Source: Kiritimatiellia bacterium
GTDB taxonomy: Bacteria; Verrucomicrobiota; Kiritimatiellia; RFP12; UBA1067
Direction of reading: 5' to 3'
DNA length: 11,760 nucleotides
Assembly: GCA_017648225.1 (NCBI GenBank)
Contig: JAGCJE010000252.1
Coordinates: 1-11,760, forward strand
Within the stretch, counting starts at the first letter, position 1; each line of letters opens with the position of its first letter. A program made the translations under genes and the position numbers. The notes below the pieces were generated by a model. That model was given only the letters and a program-made list of their open reading frames with translations. It did not search any database and was not told the origin of the DNA. Shown in pieces: positions 1 to 5,453 of this stretch.

Positions 1-462
1 GAATTTCTCGGACGCGTTATGACGACGCGTCTCCCGCTCGATGTCGCCGATCAGGCCCGCGCCCTTTTGAGAATCACCGACGAACTCGAATCGATTTCCG
101 ACGCCGAATGCACCGTCGTTAAAGCGCTTAAGCGATTCCGCGCGAGCGGCGGCGAATACGAGAACGAAGCCAAAGAAGTCGTTCTAGACATCCATTCGCG
201 CCTCACGGCATTTGCCGAATCGATAAACGTTTCGCTTAAGGCGAGCGGAACAGAAATGGGCGTAAAGCCCGTCGCCAACGCGGATGAACTTTCGGAAGAT
301 ATCCGCACTCGCGTACGCGACGCGCGCCAGGCCGCCCTTCTGACCGTGGGCGACGCTCCGATGCGCACGCTCGCCCAGCTCGACATTTTGAACGCCTGCG
401 ACAGAATCCGCAGCTGCTATCTCAATATCGCCCAGACCGTGGCCGGCGGCAAACACGTCTGA
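1..462 (+). CDS. C-terminal PhoU-like domain, probably of a Na/Pi cotransporter family protein (5' partial)
   Basis: The reading frame is open from the first base, and the first ATG at 19 has no Shine-Dalgarno sequence, so this is read as the tail of a longer protein whose start lies upstream. About 153 residues are visible. They are mostly helical and carry two PhoU-type half motifs. The first, ITDELESISDAE, lies about 30 residues in; the second, ACDRIRSCYLNIAQ, lies near the C-terminus. This double helical repeat is typical of the cytoplasmic C-terminal domain of NptA-type Na/Pi cotransporters and of free-standing PhoU. The lone upstream start and the unusual lack of a complete PhoU fold favour the transporter tail. 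No membrane segment lies in the visible part, as expected for that tail. A response regulator follows after 20 nt, which fits a phosphate-related role. The assignment of the missing part is inference. Confidence 0.6.
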   Translation, partial: EFLGRVMTTRLPLDVADQARALLRITDELESISDAECTVVKALKRFRASGGEYENEAKEVVLDIHSRLTAFAESINVSLKASGTEMGVKPVANADELSEDIRTRVRDARQAALLTVGDAPMRTLAQLDILNACDRIRSCYLNIAQTVAGGKHV

Positions 463-469
463 AATATGG

Positions 470-475
470 TATCAT
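470..475 (+). promoter_or_regulatory. Candidate -10 box (TATCAT) just before the response regulator
   Basis: TATCAT lies 7 nt upstream of the ATG at 483, in the 20-nt gap after the PhoU-domain gene. A start site about 7 nt downstream of it would fall at or next to the ATG and give a leaderless or nearly leaderless mRNA. I see no convincing -35 element, so this remains a weak call. Confidence 0.3.
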
Positions 476-482
476 ATTAGGC

Positions 483-1166
483 ATGTCAGCCGAATCAATT
501 GTCATAATCGAAGACGACAGCGCGATCAGGAGCATTCTCTCAATCACCCTCAAGGGGGCGGGATTTGCGATCGTAAAAGAAGCCGAAACAGGCGATGAAG
601 GCTTAAGACTCGTCAAGGAACTTAAGCCTTCACTGGTCCTTCTTGACTTGATGCTCCCCGGGATAGACGGATTTACGGTCTGCAAGAAAATCCGCGAATC
701 GCCTGAAACGGCTTCGACTCCGGTAATAATGCTCACGGCGCGAAGCGAGGAGGAGGATATCGTCCGCGGCCTCGAATGCGGAGCCGACGACTACATTACA
801 AAGCCCTTTTCCCGCCAGGTTCTTTTAGCGAGAATCCGGGCGGTTCTGAGGCGCCCGCAGTCTCGTAAAGACGAATTGTCGACAGAGTTCGACGGTCTTG
901 CCATAAGCGACGACTCCCATAAAGTGACACTTAACGGGAAAACGCTGGACCTGACAGGTAGCGAATACCGCGTCCTCTCGCTGCTCATTTCCCGCCCCGA
1001 ACGCGTCTATACAAGATCGCAGATAATCGACCTGACCCAGGATCCGGACAAAATCGTGACCGACCGCGCTGTCGATGTCCAGATCGTGGGACTCCGCCGG
1101 AAACTCGGCTCATGGGCCAAGCACATTGAAACTATACGCGGCGTCGGCTACAGATTCCAGCCTTGA
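483..1166 (+). CDS. OmpR/PhoB-family two-component response regulator
   Basis: This 227-residue protein has the standard length and layout of the OmpR/PhoB family. The receiver domain (about residues 4-118) has the acidic pocket E10-D11-D12, the phospho-acceptor D55 in LVLLDLMLPG, the switch residue T85 in MLTAR, and K107 in ITKPF. The winged-helix DNA-binding domain (about 130-227) ends in the typical RAVDVQIVGLRRKLG and IRGVGYRF motifs, the recognition helix and wing. It should act in the cytoplasm as a phosphorylation-dependent transcription factor. The neighbouring PhoU-like domain suggests a PhoB-like phosphate response, but no histidine kinase is in view, so the signal is not proven. 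The ATG at 483 is chosen because translation from it gives a complete receiver strand 1. No Shine-Dalgarno sequence precedes it, only an AT-rich stretch. The gene converges with the GH2 gene across a hairpin. Confidence 0.92.
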   Translation: MSAESIVIIEDDSAIRSILSITLKGAGFAIVKEAETGDEGLRLVKELKPSLVLLDLMLPGIDGFTVCKKIRESPETASTPVIMLTARSEEEDIVRGLECGADDYITKPFSRQVLLARIRAVLRRPQSRKDELSTEFDGLAISDDSHKVTLNGKTLDLTGSEYRVLSLLISRPERVYTRSQIIDLTQDPDKIVTDRAVDVQIVGLRRKLGSWAKHIETIRGVGYRFQP

Positions 1167-1174
1167 TTGTTAAA

Positions 1175-1208
1175 ATTTTGGCACAAAAAGGCCTCGCTGT
1201 GCCAAAAT
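1175..1208. terminator. Inverted repeat between convergent genes, candidate bidirectional terminator
   Basis: A perfect 11-bp inverted repeat, ATTTTGGCACA (1175-1185) and TGTGCCAAAAT (1198-1208), encloses a 12-nt loop. It fills most of the 57-nt gap between the convergent stops of the response regulator (1166) and the GH2 gene (1224). Read on the minus strand the stem is followed by TTTAAC, a short U-rich tail, so it can end the acc/GH2 transcript. On the plus strand the U residues are inside the stem rather than after it, so termination there would be weaker. Confidence 0.6.
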
Positions 1209-1223
1209 CGCATGACGCCGCGA

Positions 1224-3044
1224 TTATTCGGCGTAAGGATCGACGCCGAATATCGCCTTGAACTTGGCGGGATCGAACTTAGGAACACGGTCGTAGTAAT
1301 AAACGCCGTTCTGCTCCTGTTCAACGTCCGTAAGCTGGGTGTAGCAATATCCGCAGATGCGCTTTATACCGAGAATGCAATCGACCTCTTTCTTAAGGAT
1401 ATCGAAAAACTCCTCCTCGGTCTTAATGGACTTACCGTAGCCCCAGGTGTTATCGGCCGCCTTCATTCGCTCAGGGCCGATCCAGCCAAGACCGCCGAAC
1501 TCATCAAGCAGATACGGCTGACCGTCATAGCGCGAATAAGGGATATCAGCCCACGATTTGGAATCGAGCGACCAGACAGTCCCTTCCGGCGTATCGATTT
1601 CCTTAAGTTTGGGCGCACGTGAATAATTGTGAATCGTCCAAAGGTCGGTCTTTGCGTGAAATTCGCCCGACGAGCCGTTGACGGGACGGGTAGGATCGAT
1701 AGCCTTCGTCAATTCATAAACGTCATTCTGGGTGCGGTGATGATGAAGCTTATTATCCTTCTTCCAAGTTTCGTTATAAGGCGTCCAGACGATAATCGAA
1801 GGATGATTTAAGTCACGACGGACAACTTCGCACCATTCGGGAATGAAGTTGCGCGCAGCGAGAGCGTTGTTGGGATCGGATCCCCAACTGGACATTTCGC
1901 CCCATGTCAGATAACCGAGCTTATCGGCCCAGTAATGGAAGCGCTCTTCAAAAACCTTCTGATGAAGACGCGCGCCGTTAAAGCCCGCCGCCATCGAAAG
2001 CTCAATGTCGCGCTTAAGCGCGGCGTCCGAGGGAGCAGTCCAGATACCATCGGGATAAAAGCCCTGATCGAGCACAAGACGCATATAAACGGGCTTGTTG
2101 TTGATCAAGATGCGACCGTCTTCAACGGAAACCTTACGAAGACCCGCATAGCTCTTTACGGCGTCTACGAGTTTCGAGGAAGCGTCGTAAACCTCAAATA
2201 CGATATCATAAAGATGAGGCGAGCCGGGCGCCCACGGACGAACCTCGGAAAGAGGAACGGTTATGGCAACGCCGGTCGCGGCCTTCGTATCGACGGAACC
2301 CGCGAGTTTACCGTCGGAAGTCTTGACTGTGATTTTAAGTCTTTTCGCCTTGTCGGAAACGAAGACGGGCGTGAAGACGAAGGCGGAATTGTCAAAGTCA
2401 GGGACAATTCGGCAAGAGGCGAGACCCGCCTGATCGACGGCCTCGAGCCAGACGGTCTGCCATATTCCCGTCGTGCGGGTATAGACGCAACCGGCCGACT
2501 TAAAGTACCACGCCTGCTTTCCGCCGGGCTGATTACCCCCGAGAATATCGTCCTTCACGCGGACAACGAGATCGTGGGCAGAACCCGCCTTTACATATTG
2601 CGTAATATCGACGCTGAACGACGACGATCCGCCGACATGATAACCGGCCGATTGCCCGTCGACGTAAATCTCGGACTCATAATCGACGCCTCCGAAGTTG
2701 ATGTAAACGCGCTTCCCGGCCCAATCGGCCGGAATCTGAATTTTCCTGTGATACCACATCGCCGGAATAAAGTCCTTGTATCCGACTCCGGAGAGAGAAG
2801 ACTCGGGACAAAACGGGACGGTAATCTCTTTGGAAAATCCTTTGGACTTGAAAAGCTCTCGCCCAAGGTGCGTACCGGATTGGCCGAAGTCGAAATCGAA
2901 AGTCCAGACGCCGTTGAGGTTTACATACGCGTTACGCTCGAACTGAGGACGCGGATACTCAGGACGGGGAACATTCGCAAAAACGTCTTCGACAGCACAA
3001 AACGCGACTATAGCTGCGACAAAGGCGAGCATCAGCTTTTTCAT
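1224..3044 (-). CDS. Secreted glycoside hydrolase family 2 (beta-glycosidase)
   Basis: The protein has 606 residues and begins with a signal peptide: MKK, then a hydrophobic core to about residue 18, with likely cleavage after VFA at 23. It follows the GH2 plan: sugar-binding jelly-roll domain (about 35-203, with LNGVWTFDFD, the INFGGVDYESEIYVDG block and TTGIWQTVWLE), an immunoglobulin-like domain (about 205-305), and a TIM barrel (about 310-606). The expected acid/base Glu is E425 in WTPYNETW and the nucleophile is E515 in LLDEFGG. The tail has the GYCYTQLTDVEQEQNG signature. It should act outside the cytoplasm, hydrolysing terminal beta-glycosides; galactoside, glucuronide or another substrate cannot be decided from sequence alone. 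AAGGA at 3051-3055 lies 6 nt before the ATG. It starts 22 nt after accA and appears to be the last gene of that operon. Confidence 0.93.
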   Translation of the reverse strand: MKKLMLAFVAAIVAFCAVEDVFANVPRPEYPRPQFERNAYVNLNGVWTFDFDFGQSGTHLGRELFKSKGFSKEITVPFCPESSLSGVGYKDFIPAMWYHRKIQIPADWAGKRVYINFGGVDYESEIYVDGQSAGYHVGGSSSFSVDITQYVKAGSAHDLVVRVKDDILGGNQPGGKQAWYFKSAGCVYTRTTGIWQTVWLEAVDQAGLASCRIVPDFDNSAFVFTPVFVSDKAKRLKITVKTSDGKLAGSVDTKAATGVAITVPLSEVRPWAPGSPHLYDIVFEVYDASSKLVDAVKSYAGLRKVSVEDGRILINNKPVYMRLVLDQGFYPDGIWTAPSDAALKRDIELSMAAGFNGARLHQKVFEERFHYWADKLGYLTWGEMSSWGSDPNNALAARNFIPEWCEVVRRDLNHPSIIVWTPYNETWKKDNKLHHHRTQNDVYELTKAIDPTRPVNGSSGEFHAKTDLWTIHNYSRAPKLKEIDTPEGTVWSLDSKSWADIPYSRYDGQPYLLDEFGGLGWIGPERMKAADNTWGYGKSIKTEEEFFDILKKEVDCILGIKRICGYCYTQLTDVEQEQNGVYYYDRVPKFDPAKFKAIFGVDPYAE

Positions 3045-3066
3045 CTTATATCCTTATTTGAAAAAC

Positions 3067-3918
3067 TCAATAGAAATTACCGTAGGAACGGATCTTGTTG
3101 TAACGGCCTTCAACGAGATCTTCCGTCTCGATGGAGGTCAACTCCTTAAGGGCCTTTACGACAGCCTTCTTGACGGCCTTTATGGCGGCCTCGGGATTCT
3201 TGTGCGCACCGGCCTTGGGCTCGGGGATGATCTCATCGATCGCGCCGAGTTTAAGAAGCTCGGGAGCCGTAATCTTAAGAGCCTCTGCGGCCTCGGGCGC
3301 TCTCGCGCCATCGCGCCAGAGAATACCGGCGCAGCCTTCGGGGGAAATAACGGAATAGACCGCATTTTCCATCATGAGGATCTTGTCGCCGACGGCAATG
3401 GCGAGCGCACCGCCGGAACCGCCCTCGCCCGTAACGACGACGACGATCGGAGTCTTAAGACCAGAGAAGAACTCAAGGCTCTTGGCAATCGCCTCGGCCT
3501 GACCGCGCTCCTCGGCCTCGCGGCCGGGATATGCGCCGGGAGTATCGACAAAGGTGACGATCGGATTGCCGAAACGCTCTGCGAGCTTCGCCAAGCGCAT
3601 CGCCTTACGGTAGCCGTCGGGAGTAACCATACCGAAGTTGGACTCCATGTTCTCTTCAATCGTGGCGCCCTTGTTGTGGCCGAGAATAAGGCAGTTGAAG
3701 CCTTCGATCGTACCGAAGCCCGCGACCATCGCCTTATCGTCGTTTACAATTCTGTCGCCGTGAAGCTCTTCGAAATCGGAGCATACGCCCGCGATGAAAT
3801 CCTTTACGTGGGGACGCTTCGCGTCGCGCGCGATCTTAACCTTATCCCACGCGGTAAGCTCTTTCGCCTTCGCAGGAGCCTTCTTAGCGACCGTTTTCTT
3901 AACTGTTTTTTTAGCCAT
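3067..3918 (-). CDS. accA: Acetyl-CoA carboxylase carboxyltransferase subunit alpha
   Basis: AccA forms, with AccD, the carboxyltransferase that moves CO2 from carboxybiotin to acetyl-CoA, giving malonyl-CoA for fatty acid synthesis in the cytoplasm. Recognisable blocks are AWDKVKIARDAKRPH, ELHGDRIVNDDKAMVAG, the NFGMVTPDGYRKAMRL helix, TFVDTPGAYPG, the oxyanion-type GEGGSGGALAI, and SVISPEGCAGILW, ending in the usual RSYGNFY-type C-terminus. At 283 residues it is shorter than the E. coli protein (319). The normal N-terminal helical region is missing, and in its place is a Lys/Ala-rich tail of about 19 residues, MAKKTVKKTVAKKAPAKAK. The ATG at 3918 is only 2 nt after the accD stop, so translational coupling is likely; a GGGGG run lies just upstream inside accD. 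Confidence 0.97.
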   Translation of the reverse strand: MAKKTVKKTVAKKAPAKAKELTAWDKVKIARDAKRPHVKDFIAGVCSDFEELHGDRIVNDDKAMVAGFGTIEGFNCLILGHNKGATIEENMESNFGMVTPDGYRKAMRLAKLAERFGNPIVTFVDTPGAYPGREAEERGQAEAIAKSLEFFSGLKTPIVVVVTGEGGSGGALAIAVGDKILMMENAVYSVISPEGCAGILWRDGARAPEAAEALKITAPELLKLGAIDEIIPEPKAGAHKNPEAAIKAVKKAVVKALKELTSIETEDLVEGRYNKIRSYGNFY

Positions 3919-3920
3919 GA

Positions 3921-4751
3921 TCAGAACCCCCAGAAATTAAGCATCTTGGCGATAAACGCCTTCATATCTTTACGCTCGACGATCTTATCGACGAACCCGT
4001 GCTTCTCAAGATATTCAGCCGACTGGAAATCGGCGGGAAGCTTCTGCTTGATCGTGTTCTCGATAACGCGGCGGCCGGCAAAACCGATGAGCGCGCGCGG
4101 CTCGGTGATGTTGATGTCGCCGAGCATCGCGTACGAGGCGCTGACTCCGCCCGTCGTGGGATCGGTAAGAACGGAAATGTAGGCGAGCCCCGCGTCTTTA
4201 AGGCGCCCGATCGCGGCGGAGGTCTTGGTCATCTGCATGAGCGAGAGAATACCCTCGTGCATACGCGCGCCGCCGGAAGCAGAGAAGATGACGAGCGGAC
4301 GGTTCTCCTTGACGGCGAGCTCGCAGGCTCTGGCGATTCTCTCGCCCGCGCCCGTACCGAGGCTGCCGCCCATGAACGAAAAGTCCATCACTCCGAGAAC
4401 GGCCTTGTGGCCGCCGATCTCGCACGTGCCGACGACGACCGACTCCTTCTCGCCGAGCTTGGCGATGGTCGCTTCGACCTTCGACTTGTAGTCTCCCGTA
4501 GCATCGTGAAAGTTAAGATGATCGCTGTAGGAAATCTCGCTGAAGATTTCAGTGAAAGAACCCTCGTCGGCAATTCGCGAAATTCGCTCGCGGGCCGAAA
4601 GACGACCGTGATAATTGCACTTCGGGCAAATCGAGTCGTTCTTCTTCCAGACTTCCTTCGTGAAGTGGCTTTTGCATTTGGGGCAAATCGCCCAAAGCGC
4701 CTTGGCCGGAGGAATCTTCGGCTTTTCTGTCTTAGGTTGGAACCAGCTCAT
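3921..4751 (-). CDS. accD: Acetyl-CoA carboxylase carboxyltransferase subunit beta
   Basis: This 276-residue protein is the beta partner of AccA. Its N-terminal four-cysteine zinc ribbon is intact (C23, C26, C42, C45 in CPKC...CPKC). The crotonase-like core follows, with VMDFSFMGGSLG, GAGERIARACELA, FSASGGARMHEG and TDPTTGGVSASYAMLGD; the paired Gly-rich loops shape the acyl-CoA oxyanion hole. Its length is normal for the family. A strong AAGGAG at 4758-4763 lies 6 nt before the ATG. It lies 32 nt after the XRE-cupin gene and 2 nt before accA, so the two subunits are probably made in equal amounts. In E. coli the AccD zinc ribbon has been reported to bind acc mRNA; whether that applies here is unknown. 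Confidence 0.97.
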   Translation of the reverse strand: MSWFQPKTEKPKIPPAKALWAICPKCKSHFTKEVWKKNDSICPKCNYHGRLSARERISRIADEGSFTEIFSEISYSDHLNFHDATGDYKSKVEATIAKLGEKESVVVGTCEIGGHKAVLGVMDFSFMGGSLGTGAGERIARACELAVKENRPLVIFSASGGARMHEGILSLMQMTKTSAAIGRLKDAGLAYISVLTDPTTGGVSASYAMLGDINITEPRALIGFAGRRVIENTIKQKLPADFQSAEYLEKHGFVDKIVERKDMKAFIAKMLNFWGF

Positions 4752-4783
4752 CTGACTCTCCTTGATTTTAGGGATGTTAAAAC

Positions 4784-5347
4784 TTAAAACGGCATAAAAA
4801 CGATGCCGTAGATCGACGCGGGCTTATCGCCCATCGCGCGAAGAGAATGCTTTACGACGCTGTTGTAATAAGCCGTATCGCCCGCCTTAAGGACGGACTT
4901 TTCGTTGCCGTACTGCAGCTCGACCTCACCGGCGAGGCAAATGATAAGCTCTTCGCCCTCGTGGGAAGAATCTTTAGCCAAGCCGCCCGCCGCAAGTTCG
5001 ATGCGGAACGGATCCATGTGACGGTCGGGCTTACCGATGGCGAGCGAGTGGGTAGCGTAGCCGTACTCGTTCATTCCGTGACCGGCCACCTTCGCAGCCT
5101 CGAGATCGGAGGCGCGGGTGATGATCGGATCAGGCTTAAACTGGTCATCCATAAACGTTCCGAGGCGCTGACCGAGCGCACGCGAAATCTTTGTCAAAAC
5201 CCCTAGCGCAGGAAGGACTTCAGACGATTCGATCGACTTGATAATATAACCGGAGACCCCGCTTTTCTGAGCGAGATCTTCAACACTCATTTCAAGGCGT
5301 TCGCGGTACATTTTAATCCGCTCGCCGACTTTGGATTGATTACTCAT
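4784..5347 (-). CDS. XRE-family HTH regulator with C-terminal cupin domain
   Basis: The protein has 187 residues from the ATG at 5347. An XRE/Cro helix-turn-helix lies at about 9-63 (GERIKMYRERLEMSVEDLAQKSGVS, with the recognition helix around 31-40). A cupin_2 barrel lies at about 113-185, with SHEGEELIICLAGEVEL (H129, E133) and AGDTAYYNSVVKHSL (H167) as probable metal- or ligand-contact residues. Proteins of this design are transcription factors whose cupin domain senses a small molecule. It is the first gene before accD and accA, 32 nt apart, so it is a good candidate regulator of the operon and probably of itself; this is inference from context. An in-frame TTG at 5371 was rejected as the start because AAGGA at 5353-5357 sits 5 nt before the ATG, and the -10 box overlaps the TTG. 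Confidence 0.88.
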   Translation of the reverse strand: MSNQSKVGERIKMYRERLEMSVEDLAQKSGVSGYIIKSIESSEVLPALGVLTKISRALGQRLGTFMDDQFKPDPIITRASDLEAAKVAGHGMNEYGYATHSLAIGKPDRHMDPFRIELAAGGLAKDSSHEGEELIICLAGEVELQYGNEKSVLKAGDTAYYNSVVKHSLRAMGDKPASIYGIVFMPF

Positions 5348-5352
5348 TATCT

Positions 5353-5357
5353 TCCTT
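5353..5357 (-). promoter_or_regulatory. Shine-Dalgarno site that fixes the XRE-cupin start
   Basis: On the minus strand AAGGA (within GAAAGGAAG) lies 5 nt before the ATG at 5347. This supports that ATG over the in-frame TTG eight codons upstream. Confidence 0.75.
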
Positions 5358-5372
5358 TCATAAAACCCCAAT

Positions 5373-5402
5373 ATTATACCAAAAATACCGAACCTGTTGT
5401 AA
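5373..5402 (-). promoter_or_regulatory. Promoter of the XRE-cupin/accD/accA/GH2 operon
   Basis: On the minus strand a perfect TATAAT (5378 to 5373) is preceded by TGG, making an extended -10 (TGnTATAAT). A -35-like TTACAA (5402 to 5397) lies 18 nt further upstream. Transcription would begin near 5366 and leave a leader of about 19 nt that contains the Shine-Dalgarno site. The direct repeat ATACC at 5376-5380 and 5385-5389 (plus-strand coordinates) overlaps this promoter and could be part of an operator, though this is speculative. Confidence 0.7.
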
Positions 5403-5438
5403 AAATCCGCGACCTTTCACCTAAACGGGTCTAAATGA

Positions 5439-5444
5439 TATAAT
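5439..5444 (+). promoter_or_regulatory. -10 box (TATAAT) before the SNF2 gene
   Basis: A perfect TATAAT lies 9 nt before the ATG at 5454, in the 106-nt divergent gap shared with the acc operon promoter. No good -35 is visible; the upstream sequence reads CTTTCA near 5414. The predicted start site near 5451 would leave only a few leader bases. AAGGA at 5447-5451 is too close to the ATG (2 nt) to act as a normal ribosome-binding site. Confidence 0.5.
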
Positions 5445-5453
5445 ATAAGGACA

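Noticed and set aside
1575..1585. GACAGTCCCTT in the GH2 gene, matching half of the palindromic repeat
   Set aside because: The left GGGG arm is absent, so there is no palindrome, and the coding strand reads a normal GH2 sequence (EGTVWSLDS). Chance similarity is the simpler reading.
1935..3149. A 404-codon open frame on the plus strand, opposite the GH2 gene
   Set aside because: It is fully antisense to a convincing GH2 coding sequence, its translation is Arg-rich and shows no family motif, and the openness follows from the codon bias of the real gene.
3058..4182. A 374-codon open frame on the plus strand across accA and accD
   Set aside because: It is antisense to two clearly recognised genes, spans their junction and has no recognisable domain.
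5348..5371. TTG at 5371 as an upstream start for the XRE-cupin protein, adding eight residues
   Set aside because: The TTG lies next to the -10 box and upstream of the predicted transcription start, while the ATG at 5347 has a well-placed Shine-Dalgarno site.
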